Under the pieces are notes generated by a model. That model was not told the DNA's origin. It ran no database searches and worked only from the letters and a program-made list of their open reading frames with translations. A program made the position numbers and the translations under genes. From Apoderus coryli (lineage: Eukaryota; Arthropoda; Insecta; Coleoptera; Attelabidae), in assembly GCA_911728435.2 (NCBI GenBank), contig OU452199.1, positions 4,226,860-4,290,859 of the forward strand: 64,000 nt of DNA, written 5' to 3'. Shown in pieces: positions 44,358 through 57,023 of this stretch. Position 1 is the first letter of the stretch. Each line of letters begins with the position of its first letter.

Positions 44358-45496
44358 TTATTTAAAACTACAGTTGTGAAAAGTACAATTGGTAAATGTT
44401 AAATTGGAAGAAGAGTTTGCTGAAGTTGACGGATTGTTAATTTCCACTGTTGAACAAATTCCTCGCATGGTGTTGATTATTTCACCATGGCGTTCTTGGT
44501 TAATATTCAAGTACGGTTTAATTGAATTAGTGCTGCTATGTCCTGTTATTTTTATTAATTGCTGTTCACGAATTCCTTTATTTGCCAAATGGCTAACTGC
44601 AGTTGATCTGTTCGAATGATTGGATATCTTTTTACACTTAGTGTCCAAACCAATAGCTTGCGCGGATGATTTGGTCCACATATTAATTGTGTTCTTGCCT
44701 ACCGGTATATTGTCAAACCGTGTGTCACTTTCGGATTTCCAGAAACGATTTGGTCTCAAGAATAGGCGACTGGAAGTAATTTATGGAATAACCGAACAGG
44801 GCATGCACTTTCGTTTGCAATATTTGGAACAATCCACTTACTATTTGTACAACTTTTCGATCCTCCTTGGCATGTTTTACTGAATATTGGATTGTATTCA
44901 ATTCTGTTGGTTGGCGTTCCATCATTATTTTTCTCAATCGTGAAATAATCTATAAGGCAATCAGCTGGTTCACCACCTCGCCAAGCTAACTCAACAGCTA
45001 CAATATGGTAAAAAAAATTTTGTAAACCTTCTGGTGTACATTCATCCCATAATCCAATGATTCTAGCCAAATCACTCAAATTTGATGACCTTCATTTTCG
45101 TTTGTTTGGATCCTGCTGTAATCTTTTACGTTTTGCATTTCTTGCATCTCGCGCATTTTTGAATATCTCACTGGTAAACGGGTCGAATACAATTTTGAAG
45201 TCATTGAAGTATTTTTCCTGGAGTAGCCTACTCGTAGTATTCCAAATTGTTTTTACAGTGGTTTCGTTATATTCAGTTCCGTCAGTTTTTCTCATATTTA
45301 CCGCATAATCTTTCAATATATTAGCCACATTATGCAAATTCGTTTCAGCATTCAGTTCGTATTCTCTGGTCGCACAAAATTCGAAAAATATTTTCCATAC
45401 ATATTTTTTTGATTTGATTGTATTTTTTGGTATATTATTAGATAATATAATATCATTAATTGCATCGTTAGATGGAATACCAAATCTTTGCGACAT
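44358..45496 (-). pseudogene. Crypton-type tyrosine recombinase
   Basis: The minus strand encodes a near-complete YR transposase of the Crypton/DUF3504 type. The ATG at 45496 starts an N-terminal core-binding region (134 codons, VWKIFFEFCATREYEL). A single TGA at 45094 interrupts it, and the same frame then continues with LWDECTPEGLQNFF and VELAWRGGEPADCLIDYF, where the first catalytic Arg lies. A frameshift near 44757 follows. The next frame has HSNRSTAVSHLANKGI (H-x-x-R), ITGHSS and the PYL tyrosine, ending in a Cys-rich FTNCTFHNCSFK tail at 44358. All of the R-HxxR-H-Y residues are present. There are no inverted repeats, as expected of Cryptons. Confidence 0.85.
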
Positions 45497-45700
45497 TTTT
45501 AAACCAGTTGTCAGTTTGACGTTTAATTAATTTTTAATAAAAAAAACACCAAACTGAAAACACCACATGTAGGTATTATCGCTGTAATCCAGAGGTGATT
45601 GGATGAAATTTGACACATGACTTAAAATTAAGTAATTTGATTAGTTACTACATTTAGTAAAAAATTATCCACAAAATACTTTAAATAGGCACACTGTGTC

Positions 45701-46469
45701 CAAGATAAGAGTGGGATAGAATTGGACAATTTTTGAAAAAACGATTTTTTGCGATTTTAGTTTTTATTTATTTCTGGCATTATTTTTACAGATATAAAAA
45801 ATTAAAAGCACTTTCTCATTGTTACTTTTTGAGGAGAATAAGAGAGCGTTTATAAATTTCTGCTACGACGTTTCGTTTTTGAAAAACCATCATCAACTTG
45901 GTTTTTTACGACCCTAGATGTTTTATTGTTAAATTTAAAGCCATTTCAATTCAAAAATAGGTGGTATATCTATCACACGTAATGGTTTAAACAAGTTTTC
46001 AGTGTTTTTAGCTGTTATTTAAAATTATTTAAGGAAAATCGCCATAGTCTGGCACTTATTTTGCGTAAAACATTCATCTGAGTGAGGCGTTTTTTTAATA
46101 ACTTTAAAAGGCACACCAATTTCAACGAAATTCCTTTACATCGTACAGAATAAAATTTACTGCACTCAGGCACAAATAGATTGTTAAATAATAATCAAAA
46201 ATTGTTAGTATAACGACGAAAGAGTTGATGATGGATTTCAGAATCGAAATGTCGTAGTGAAAAATTGTAAACGCTATCTTATTCTCCTCAAAAAGTAACA
46301 ATGAGAAAGTGCTTCTAATTTTTTAATGTCTGTAAAAATAACTATAATCGCAAAAAATCGTTTTTTAAAAAATTCTCGAAAACGGCTTAATTCAATGCTA
46401 TGCCATTCTTAGCTCTTTATCTTAAAACTGGCCAGACATATTTCGGACTACTCGTCCATCATCAGTGGC
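45701..46469 (-). mobile_element. Fold-back element with a terminal hammerhead motif
   Basis: Arms of about 200 nt (45701-45905 and 46215-46430) share CTTTTTGAGGAGAATAAGA and CACTTTCTCATTGTTAC blocks in mirror orientation. Outside the right arm, at 46431-46469 on the minus strand, lies a hammerhead fold. The left arm has no equivalent and begins about 12 nt past the position corresponding to the predicted cleavage site. Degenerate CATCATCAA..GTTTCG words at 45886 and 46214 may be older ribozyme relics. No ORF in the spacer. Confidence 0.65.
46431..46469 (-). ncRNA. Hammerhead ribozyme candidate, minus strand
   Basis: Minus-strand order: GCCA (stem I), CTGATGA (46465-46459), one U, stem II GGAC-GAGTA-GTCC, GAAA (46444-46441), short stem III (AU..GU), C at the predicted cleavage position (46435), then TGGC, which pairs with GCCA. 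Core bases are all canonical. Stem III is weak (one A-U and one U-G pair), and the extra U after the core is shared with the other candidates in this window. Confidence 0.57.
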
Positions 46470-46778
46470 TTAAAACCTTATGTGCAATATAACATTAAAT
46501 GTGAAATAGTAGGTATCGTAGTTGTCATTTTAACACTTTAATATACTGTAAATAAGCAAAATATACCTTAAGATTCAATGTATATTTGTTATACAAACAA
46601 TTTTTCTTACCAATTTGTTGGAAGCAAAGTCAAATGTTAATTAAATTAAGTTAAAAATTAAAATATTGGTAATATGAATTAGCAATTATATCATTATGGT
46701 TTGAATCTATTATTTCATTGAATAATTGGTTTTGTGTGGTGTTTTTGTACCAGTTTTGTATAAATAAACGGCTAAGTT

Positions 46779-48022
46779 CGAGGAATGCTATTTTTTAGAA
46801 AAAAAAAAAAAAACAGAAACACGTTAGACTAAATGTATCGAGCTAAAAGGAGATGAATTTTCGCAGAAAAAATATGGCTTCCTTTACATCTTGTGTTTAT
46901 ATTTTGAGATTAGAGAACAAAAACAAATATTAATCATCGAAAATCACTTTATTGTTTGTCAAAATATTCCCCATGAAGATCTATACACTCTGATTGAGAT
47001 ATCTCCAAAACATGCATTCTGAATGCAGCAATCGCTTCTTCAGGTGTCGAAAAACGTTGACCTCTCAGTTTGTTTTTTACGTACGGGAATAAAAAGAAGT
47101 CAGGACTATACGGCGGATGATTCATCAAATCGATGTTTTGGGTACTCAAAAATGCAGTTGTTTGAGCCGATGTGTGAGAGCTCGCATTGTCGTGGTGAAG
47201 AGTGATCCGTCTTCGGCGGTTGGTTTTTCTGATTTCTTGGAAAACAACTGGCAAACAAATGGTTGCGTACCACTCAGAATTGACTGTTCTGCGTTGTTCT
47301 AGTGGCACGGTTGCGACATGTCCAGTTTTTACGAAAAAATAGGCGACCATTTGCTTGGAAGTGCTTCGTGCGCGAACAACTTTTGTTGGATTTGGCTCAT
47401 CTTAAAACATTCATACAGTCGACTGCTGTTTACTTTCGGGCTCATACGCGTAAATCCACGATTCATCACCTGTCACGATGTCATAGACGTGTTTCGAAGC
47501 ACCGCGATCGTATTTTTTGAGCATTTCTTTCGACCAATCGACACGAGCCTTTTTTTGAGCGATTGACAAATTGTGTGGGATCCAACGCGAACAAATTTTT
47601 TTTGACAGTCACATGTTTATGTAATATTGAATATATGCTGGTCCCACTAATGCCTAAGGTTGTCTCAATCTCTTGATAGGTCACATGACGATCTTGCAAT
47701 ATCAGTTCGCGCACAGCATCAATGGTTTTCAAAATAACAACTGATTTTGGACGACCTTCACGAAATTCATCGCCAAATATTGACTTAAGTTCATCCATGC
47801 ACTGTTGTTGAGTTAATCCACTTCAAAAGTTATAAAAAATAATTCACACGATTAAATCCCATTTTTAGGCCGAGATGAATCTTGTAAGTTACTGTAAACA
47901 ACACAAATAGCGCTCGTATGTCAGAACGTTCTGAGTACGTATAACCTCAAAAATGTCAAACTTTACGATAGAGCTGTCAGTTGCCAGATTGCCAAATCCC
48001 GAAATATAAAAGGCAACCCTCG
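46779..48022 (-). mobile_element. mariner transposon, internally deleted transposase
   Basis: About 1.24 kb with inverted ends CGAGGAATGC and GCAACCCTCG; TA is clear only at the right. The minus-strand transposase begins at 47798 (MDELKSIFGDEFREGRPKSV). It has an HTH (TYQEIETTLGISGTSIYSIL) and, after frameshifts, LHHDNASSHTSAQT (second catalytic Asp). It then reads NHPPYSPDFFLFPYVKNKLR, in which the usual LAPND-type segment is missing so the D-D34 spacing is lost. A second small deletion follows VLEISQSE. Inactive. The 3' non-coding part (46815-46890) resembles the MITE at 50941. Confidence 0.78.
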
Positions 48023-49440
48023 TATTACATTTGATAACACCATACCGAAAAATTGTACCTATTTATTTGTAAAATAGGTATGGTAGCTACTTTATTCAAA
48101 ACGAATACAAATTACCTTAATTGGACGATAATAAAAATATTCAGCGGAAATACCCAAAAATTTGAAACCACATTGAAATAAAACCGAACAATATAAAAAT
48201 AATTCTAAAAAACAACAATAGATTTTTTTATGAATGTACCTATTTTACATAAATTAATTTATTATACAACAGGTATCGACAATGGCAGCAATATAATTAC
48301 CCATAGACCGTAGGAGATCAATATAGTGTCAGGATTTAGGCACGTAAGATCGCTAGGCTGAAACCTTGAAGATATTCCTCTACCACCCAATATTCTAATA
48401 CATGTAGCTTTTCTAAAACAGACAACTCACGTTGCCCAAATATCGAGTTATCTATTGGTGCTAGGCGCATGATTGTCGCATAAGATAGAACTTCATCTTG
48501 GTTGGCGGCTTTTTATTTACCTATGCTATTTAGATTTTAATTTGTTTATATATTTATTGATACACAGAATGCAAATTGGACCTTCCGATTCTCATAGACT
48601 TGCACTCTGAAAATTTCTAAAATAAACACTTGCAAAGCTGAAAATTACCTCTTTTGTTAGCTCAGATGAGAACTCTAAAATCTCAGGAAAAGAGTTCGGA
48701 AAAGGATTTGACACAAAAACAAAATAATTTGCTTTAATTATTATTATTAAAAAGAAAACAATCGAAACTGAATAAAATCAAGTAATAACTTATCTCTAAC
48801 TAACTAATTATAACTAAGAACTTACAGTTCTGATCACTTTAAACCTGCACAAGTAAATAGTCTCCAAATGTCCTTTCTTCGGTGGCCACCAAGCTTTTAG
48901 TCGGTTTATACTGCCCCAACAACACTCAAACCCCCCAACTAATAACAGCAAAGATAGTAAGTAATTTTGAAATTACTACGTAATTCGAAGAACCACGTTA
49001 CTGGTACTAATATCTTTTCGTTTTCTTACAATGGCTAAGTCCAAGTGCTACTGATTATTATACTTATTTAGAATTACAAAATAATCAAAACGATACTTTG
49101 ATATGATCGTTTTATTTTATTAAATTTAAAAACGGTTCGGGAAATTAAAACAAAATGCAACCAGCTTTTAATGCAGTTGCTTCCCGACTACCCGCTTTTT
49201 CCATCATTCCATTCTTTCATCATCATATATCTGGTACGGAAAAACCCAAAATCTTAATATTCTTTGAGCGGTTATACCGCGTTCCTTTCGGCATCCCTTT
49301 TTGAGAAGCCGCAATATTCGCAGCTGTCATTCATATTGGCTCGCACTTTCACAACATCACTTTTCTTGATCCTGATACCTAAAAATCCACAACTTACACC
49401 TAAATAACATAATATTTGAACTTAACTACTAATACTGTCT
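48023..49440. other. No gene recognised
   Basis: One minus-strand frame of about 54 codons (48515-48350) looks codon-like but matches nothing I know. The rest is low-complexity AT-rich DNA. Confidence 0.3.
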
Positions 49441-49449
49441 ACTGTCAGA

Positions 49450-50905
49450 CATATTTGCAGCTTCTAAACGCCTTAAAAATAAATTTACTTCTGGATATGA
49501 TAATATTCCCTCTTTTTTTGTCCGAGATTGCATTTCTGTCTTGGCTCTTCCATTACAGTCAATTTGCAATCTAATTTTGAAGTCGGGAATGTATCCGGAT
49601 CTTTGGAAGGTATCTAAAGTTGTTCCAGTCTTTAAATCCGGCGAAAAGTCTCATATTAATAATTATCGACCAATTTCTCTATTGTGCAATTTTTCTAAAT
49701 TATTTGAATCAATTTTATATGACCGGATCTATACAGCTGTGAGACGTCAGATTTCACCTAACCAGCATGGCTTTATGTGTGGCCGGTCCACTGTCACCAA
49801 TCTGTCAGTTATTACCCACTGTATCTCTGAAACTCTTGATCACGGCGGTCAACTGGATGTAATCTATACTGATTTCACCAAAGCCTTTGATAGGCTGGAC
49901 CATGGCATATTGCTGAGTAAACTGCATACGTATGATGGATTTCCTTCCGGCTTGATATCTTTATGCAACTCATACTTGCATGATCGGAAACAATATGTCT
50001 TTTACAACGGCTTTAAATCTTGTTTTTACTCGGCCACGTCAGGAGTACCCCAGGGTTCTAACTTAGGTCCATTGTTGTTCCTTCTTTTCATCAATGACCT
50101 GGACCCGTGTTTACTTCAGCGTACTCTATTTTTCGCAGATGACCTAAAAATCTTCGATTCCATAGATTCAGTAGCAGATTGCATAAACCTGCAGCATGAT
50201 CTGTGTGCTCTAGAAAGGTGGTGCGACAGTAACAAATTGTCTCTTAACATTCGTAAATGCACATGTCTGAGTTTTACACGTAAAACAACGTTTATTGACT
50301 ATCCGTATGCAATCTCCACAAATAAACTTGAACGATGTCGGGTATTCACGGATCTTGGTGTTACCTTCGATCAGAGGTTCCAGTTTTTGGAGCATATGGA
50401 AAGAATGGTTGGTGAGGCATCTCGCATCCAGTAAGAGGTTTCGATCATGAATTGTTACTATCACGTTTTGACGATCAGAGTCTGGAGTACCGAAGAATTC
50501 AGAGCTCATTAACCATCTTATATAAATTGCTTAGAGAAAAAATCGACTGCTCTTTTCTGCTGTCTTGCTTGAATTTGTTAGTTCCTAGGTTAAATACAAG
50601 GTCCAATTTAACATTTCACTCACACAGAGCTAGGACCAATGTACTGTTAAGATCGCCTGTTCATGTCATGTGTTCTAATTTTAATAGAGTGTCTGATAGG
50701 TGTGACATTTTTACAACTACAGTCAATCACTTGAAAATGGTAGCTGCAGAGACATTTGTGGTTTAGGTGTGTGTATGTGTTTGGAATTAATTAGGATTTA
50801 TAAATTAGTATTTTAGTTTATTTAAGCATTTATTTTTTTAGTTTGTAATATTGTCCTTTAAATGGGAAACTGTTGGGCAATAAACGCTTTATTTATTTAT
50901 TTACT
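49450..50905 (+). mobile_element. Jockey-type non-LTR retroelement, 5'-truncated
   Basis: An RT reading frame is open from about 49452 to 50432 (over 300 codons). It includes YPDLWKVSKVVPVFKSG, NNYRPISLLCNFSKLFE, HGFMCGRSTVTNL, VIYTDFTKAFDRLDHG, SGVPQGSNLGPLLFLLFIND and the FADD active site (about 50135). An internal deletion near 50430 joins the thumb region to a C-terminal block (DDQSLEYRRIQSSLTILYKL), which ends with a stop at 50766. The 3' UTR has AATAAACGC and a (TTTA)n tail at 50889-50905. No endonuclease or ORF1 is left. Confidence 0.85.
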
Positions 50906-50940
50906 AATTATACCTAATTTAAAGAAAAATACATTTAAAA

Positions 50941-51139
50941 GAGGGTTTGGCCTGTTACAAAGCTCTTGGCACGTTTGCTCCTTTTTTTGGAACTTATTAT
51001 ATCGCCTATTTTGAGGAATCTTATTAGTTAGCAGGAATAACAAAATTAGAAACACATGTATAGAGCTAAAAGGAGATTAGTTGGAAATATAAAATGAATT
51101 TTTTGCTGAAAAAACTCATGGGCTTATCAAACCACCCTC
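50941..51139. mobile_element. 199-bp MITE related to the 46.8-kb mariner
   Basis: The ends GAGGGTTTGG and CAAACCACCCTC are inverted. The stretch GAGCTAAAAGGAGAT plus the following AAAATGAATTTTTTGC-like words match 46849-46870 of the mariner. It follows the Jockey tail at a distance of 35 bp. Confidence 0.5.
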
Positions 51140-51821
51140 GTACTTTATACAGTATGACCAAATATGTTTACGGCGCTAGCCCTAACTAAACTAACGACAA
51201 ACAAAATAGTAAAACCGAGCCTTCCACTTAGTCAAATCCGTTTTAAACAAGGAAATTCTTGCAATTATATTATTATTATGCCTGGAGCAAATATTCAAGC
51301 GAATGAACCAAACCACTGTTAAGTAACACTTGTATCGACTATTACGTACAAAAAAAAACATTAAATGTTACTTAAGTATGTAGCCATAATTATTATAGTA
51401 GGTATCTACCTAGCAGATATTATAAATTAATAAGATTGTGCAAAACAGAAATAGTATTGGTTGGGTGCTTAGTTTTTATAAAATAATACTTAATGAATGT
51501 TAAAAAACCATCAGATATTGTAAAAAGTGAATGGTTCAGTTAATTACATCGAGAAGTGTAAACAATTGGTAGTTGCAACTAACTAGCAATATTTTGTTCG
51601 AGAAAATTTAAAATAAAGGATAAAAAATGGTCCAATCCAATAATAAGAGTTATAATTTGAATGTAAGTCTGTTTTTATTAATTTTTTTCTAGACGGTACC
51701 ATAGGTACCTACCTATACAGCGTACTCACTCGAGTAATCAAAGATTTAAAACGCGAAACTATTGATATTCAGGGATTTCTACAAGCTGTATGACAAACAA
51801 ATTTGGTATAAAATATACATA

Positions 51822-53274
51822 CACTATTGGACATAAGTAGAGCAACACTTTCGAAAAATTAGACAAATCTCGATTTTATAATATTAAATGCATGATATCG
51901 TATTTAAATACGTCGTGTCTTAAATATCAACGTAGGCTGCTATTATCGACGGCAACAGCTTTTTCCAACAATCAAAACGAATGAACTGATATTGACGTAA
52001 ACTTTTAATACAATATTGTAATGCGTCAAAAGTAAAGCAACATTTTAATATTTGCCTAAAAAAGAAAGGTTTTAGTGACAGTAAAGGTTAATATATTTTT
52101 GCTGAGTTTATTTTATGATTAATTAATATTTCTGTGCTGGATTAATCATGCCAAGAGGTATTCCAATTTCGAAAGAATTAAAACAGAGAGTAGTGATTGC
52201 ACACTTGTAAGGTACAATACAAGCCCAATTGCAAGACGGTTTGTTTTTACTCAGAGACAGCGTATCCAAAATAATTTCAAGTTACAATGAAAGGGGTCAT
52301 TTAGAGAATATACCAAAATCGGCAACAACTAGTACAGACAGACGCCTTAAAAGAATTTCCCAAAACGATCCTTGGATGTCTGCACCTAGAATAATTGCTG
52401 AACTTCCCGAAATTGAGGATCGTCCACGGACAGTTCAAGGAAGGTTGATGGACGCAAAGTTATTTAATAGACGTCCGGCTAAACAGCCGCTTATTTCGCG
52501 CGTTATAAAATTTTCAATTCTGATAGAATGAAGCATATAAGACGGCCAATCAATCCAAGGTTTCATCCCAAAATACGTTACACCCACAGGTAAATGCAGT
52601 GTTTCTCATGGAATGGGGTGGTTCCTTTAAACTTCATTAATGACACCATGGATCGATTTGTCTATAGAGATCTAATGCAAAATGTAATGTTGCCTTATGC
52701 AGAGTGGGAAATGCCGTTGCATGTTATTTTCTAATAGGATAACGATCCAAAACACTTCCGAATTGTTCAAGAGTGGTTTCAAGAAAATAACGCTCTGGTT
52801 TTGTGGTGGGCGGCACTATATCCTCAGACCTTTTATTTTATTTAAAATCTATGTGAAGAAGTTGAGCGTGGAATTCGTACAAGTATTCACAAATAAATGA
52901 TCATTGGTAAATAAAATCAATGGAATTTGGAGAAAGCTTTCCGCAAATACTGTCCAAAAATTGATTGCTTCAATGCTGCGACGTTGCTGGCAAATAATAA
53001 ATAATAATGGATATTCTATTAATTATTAACATAATACTTCTAGCTATTTTAATTATTATATATGTGTTTGTCTCACTTCATTTCGTCGATCTTTATAATT
53101 ATAAATATTTCTGTATCTGCCTGTCGTTTAAAGTGTACCAAAATATTGTGAAATATTACTAATATTGGGGATAATATTTCATTAAAATTAACTGGGGATT
53201 ACAATAATATTTAATTAGTTTTTCAAATTCAAAGAAATAAAAGCACTTTGTTGCTCTACTTTTGTCCAATAGTG
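51822..53274 (+). mobile_element. Tc1-like transposon, copy 1
   Basis: 1453 bp flanked by TA (51820-51821, 53275-53276) with inverted ends CACTATTGGACAwAAGTAGAGC (20-plus bp). The plus-strand transposase relic starts at the ATG at 52148 (MPRGIPISKELKQRVV). It has a stop after about 20 codons, then an HTH (RISQNDPWMSAPRII), and a deletion of about 115 bp near 52497 that removes the FSDET catalytic block present in copy 2. Two more stops stand directly before the QDNDPKH-like block (52740). It is inactive. Confidence 0.9.
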
Positions 53275-53279
53275 TATAT

Positions 53280-55280
53280 ACAATTGTGTATCTTACGCGC
53301 ACCCTATTACGCTATTGCGTTGTTGCCAGTTCCTTAGTTTGACTGGAATTCAAACCAATTTTTAATTTGTAAACGTAACACCCTGTATATTTTTCATTTA
53401 TAGAATCAACGTTACATTTGCCATAATTTTGATCAAAAGACTTTTTCCCAAATTACAGTAGTTTCAGAAATAAATGAATAAGAGAAAATATTTTGCAAAA
53501 TTTTGTTGAAACTGACATCTGTTAAAACCCTGCCGAATGTTTTAATAAAACGTACCTACATACCGGGTATCCCACCGGGAAGGGATTCGATCGATTATGG
53601 AGAAACTATACTGTGGAACAATCTGAAAAATCTGTTGTGGTACTTAGGTCGACGGGACCGATTCGGCTAAAATGTTTTCAAGATTCTAACACTTCCGGTT
53701 ATACCGGAAATGGGTGTCAACTTCCTTATTTCAAATACGACCCTATATAAATTATATATTTTTTTGGATTCTCCTTGTAATTCTAACATATTTCACAATA
53801 GTGATATAATTTTTGAACATAAATTTTATGTCAAAGTTACGTTTTTAATTTTTTTTCGAATGTCATTAAAAGTGGACTTATACTGACAATTGATAGGCAC
53901 AAAAATTGTACATTTGCTGCCGGCGGCGGTATTTTTACTGCCGCCAGCGCCGGCAGTAAAAAGTTTCTTGCTGCTATGCAACATACCGGTAATAATGTAA
54001 ATCAAAACACAATTTTAATTATTCAATTTATACTGGATTGTTTCATATAGTTGTTTTATTAAATTTTAAAAACTATTACAAATATTTAAAATTGCCTACA
54101 ATCCTTAAATGTGGAACTTTCTCCGTTTTCATTTTTATTAAATTGAACTGTCGCTTTATCGGCATTTTTGACTTCACTGTTATATTCCTTGGAACTTCTA
54201 TATGTGAGTTCATACACTTTCTTAGACTTCTCTGGCAATAGATTTATTCCACATTTTCCACCAAGCTTCTTATTTCAGGTGGTCTAAATGTGAACAATTC
54301 ATCCTCACTTTCAATTACGTCCATTTCAAATATTCAATCAAAATTGACAACTAAATGTTTGAAATATTATTGATACCATTATTTCCATAGTAATTGTGCG
54401 TAAATAACAATTACAGTTTATACTGGGTTTTATACAAATAGGTACATACTATCATTTTGTTTTTTTTTTTAGAATTTATATCAAACTAATCGACTTTTTT
54501 TTTTGTGAAAAATGGAAAGTCATTCGAAAAAAAAAAAAATCCCGATGGCAGCCAGTCGGAAAAGTAGATTTTTGATTTATGTATTTTTTATTTATACTTA
54601 GTCTACCACTGACACCCACTATTAATAAACAAATAATGGAATATTCTGACATTCGCCAAATATAACCAAAGTGTCATATTGACAGTTATTTTAACTGAAA
54701 TACCCATTATACCTACTATAATAAATACGTAAGTACAGTCTTATTGTTATTTCACAGGTGTTTATTTGTCAAAATAATTACAGGTATAGCGGGTGATGAT
54801 ATTTTTTTTATTTTTTGTTACTTTATATTGACTTACATTTACTTAAATATGCCAGCGATGAAAAAACTCTCCAAATAAATATTGTAGAGATATAAATGCT
54901 CTATCATTTGATATGTAACATCGGTATTTTCTATTAACAACGAAAAAAATATGATTTTTTTAAAACTTTGACAGGCCGCCATTCTGAAATTAGCTCTCCG
55001 ATTTCAATCGCCAACGAACTCACGCGATTCCATGACCTAGCCGATTTTTTAACCAAATTTTGTTTCGATTGGTCAAAAAATGCGGCCTAGAACGTGACGC
55101 AAAGTTTCTATATCCCATATATATATATATATATATATAGATATATAAACTTTTGAACTGAGGTCATTTTTAGGATCCAGGGGTCATAAAATGAAGTACT
55201 GCATAAAAATTTTTCAAAATTTCGGTTGTGTCGATCTCCTGAATAGTTAGATTTTTTTTTAAAAATCTACTAATTATGTG
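53280..55280. other. AT-rich region without a gene; (AT)n at 55116-55147
   Basis: No recognisable ORF or transposon. A GC-rich hairpin of GCCGGCGGCGG/CCGCCAGCGCCGGC type lies at about 53921-53955, and a perfect AT dinucleotide run near 55116. Confidence 0.35.
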
Positions 55281-55288
55281 TTTCACAC

Positions 55289-55389
55289 GGCAGAAAAGCA
55301 GATTTAATGCCTTGGCTGCTTTTCTAGCCTCGGCTACGCCTCGTCGTATAAAACACCAGCCGCGGCATTAAATCTGCCACTTTTCTGCC
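55289..55389. repeat. 101-bp fold-back element
   Basis: Arms GGCAGAAAAGCAGATTTAA and TTAAATCTGCCACTTTTCTG, with an inner GCCTTGGCTG/CAGCCGCGGC pair, surround a CG-rich centre (GCCTCGGCTACGCCTCG). Forms an almost continuous hairpin. Confidence 0.65.
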
Positions 55390-55558
55390 TAGTAAAACAA
55401 ATAACTATTGTTAGAATATTCTAGGAGATATAGACCTACTTTAGTCGCCTACGTATATTTTTTTAGTAAATATTAATACAGGGTATTTGAAAAAAAGGGT
55501 AAAAAATAAAAATGAAAAAAGTGTCATAATTCAAAATTTTTAAATGGCAACCCCGCAT

Positions 55559-56408
55559 TTTTTATTTTTTTTTATTTTTTGACATCAAAAATAAGGGCAA
55601 GTTTATGAGAGGATGTCTATCCCAAAAACTGATAGTTTTCAAAATATTGGCAATTTTACATTTTTCTATTACAATATAGTAATATGAATTTGAAATTTAA
55701 TTGATTTTAGTTGGCCATGATGGCTTTAGATAGCAAATAAATATGACACTTGACAAAAATAATCAACAACTATGACAAATTGTAGACATTAATTAGTAGT
55801 AATAATCATGGCGGGCGTATAAATTATACTAACTAACTAATTACTGGATAATATGACAGAGTGATGTCACAAACGTGTGATACATTTTCTGCCAGGGACC
55901 CAGAAAAACACAAGCCATCACCAAAAGTTGTTAAACGGATAATAGATAATTTCAAAAATTTCGGGTCCGTAAAGACAAAAATAAAACGAAGGAAACCTAT
56001 TTGTGACGGTGAAGCTGTACTGGGGTACTTCACGGCATATCCTTCGACATCTCTGAGAAAATTTGCAGTGGAGTCTGGATTTTCTAAAAGCACCATTCTC
56101 CATAAATAATAAACAAATTTAGATAGTATTCGTTAGTATAATTTATACGCCCGCCATGATTATTACTACTAATTAATGTCTACAATTTGTCATAGTTGTT
56201 GATTATTTTTGTCAAGTGTCATATTATTTATTTGCTATCTAAAGCCATCATGGCCAACTAAAATCAATTAAATTTCAAATTCATATCACTATTGTAATAG
56301 AAAAATGTAAAATTGCCAATATTTTGAAAACTATCAGATTTTGGGATAGACATCCTTTGATAAACTTGCCCTTATTTTTGATGCAAAAAAATAAATAAAA
56401 TAAAATAA
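55559..56408 (+). mobile_element. Long-TIR element with a transposase HTH remnant
   Basis: Arms of about 270 nt (55559-55832 and 56132-56408) are mirror copies, including GTTAGTATAATTTATACGCC and CATGGCGGGCG words. The 300-nt spacer carries an 82-codon plus-strand frame (55861-56109) with KVVKRIIDNFKNFGSVKTKI and STSLRKFAVESGFSKSTILHK. This is the DUF4817-type helix-turn-helix that precedes DDE domains in a Tc/mariner-related (IS630-like) group. The catalytic part is absent, so this is a deletion derivative. It abuts the next fold-back element. Confidence 0.72.
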
Positions 56409-56482
56409 GTAAATATTCTTGAAATAAAAGTCGACCTCCACACAATAAATTTAATAAACATCCTCAACAAATTACATTTGTC

Positions 56483-56523
56483 ACCATACATGTTTCGCAG
56501 CTCCGAGCCGCATCATCAGTGGT
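56483..56523 (-). ncRNA. Hammerhead ribozyme candidate, left arm (minus)
   Basis: Minus-strand order: ACCA, CTGATGA (56519-56513), U, stem II GCGGCT-CGG-AGCTGC (6 bp, one G-U), GAAA (56496-56493), AC..GT stem III with a 2-nt loop, A at the cleavage position (56487), then TGGT, which pairs with ACCA. Differs from the right-arm copy by one base in the stem II loop. Confidence 0.62.
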
Positions 56524-57023
56524 TATATGAGATTCTTACGAAAAGCTATGTTATACTAGTTAGTACATATTATTTTTGGGAAATTTATTTATTAACTCTA
56601 GAAATACGAATGTATATATTATTTTCAATTCAATTCAAACAATGGCGTTTCAAAATTCTCGTGTGAACGTGCGTTCACACGAGAATTTTACTTACCAATA
56701 TTATCGAAGAGAAATTTGATCTTCGATGATTTACAAAAAGAAAAAGTATAGCATGAGAGTTACATTAGAAATAATGTGAGTTTTAGGTTTTTTAGTTTTA
56801 TTTTTAAATGATTAATAACAGAAACTTAATTTCACAAAAAACTTTTTATTTTATGACTTGAGAGAAAAAATTGTTTCACACAATGGTAAGTTTAAAAGTT
56901 AAAATCATTTTGGTGCAATTGAAAATAATATATACATTCTTATTTCTACAGTTAATAAATAAATTTCCCAAAAATAATATGTACTAACTAGTATAACATA
57001 GCTTTTCGTAAGAATCTCATATA

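Noticed and set aside
45850..46250. Inner CATCATCAA...GTTTCG words as additional hammerheads
   Set aside because: The core has TTGATGA instead of CTGATGA and stem I does not close. Mentioned only as possible relics.
48350..48515. 54-codon minus-strand frame (LEKLHVLEYWVVEEYL)
   Set aside because: Too short, no start, no recognised family and no splice context that I could support.
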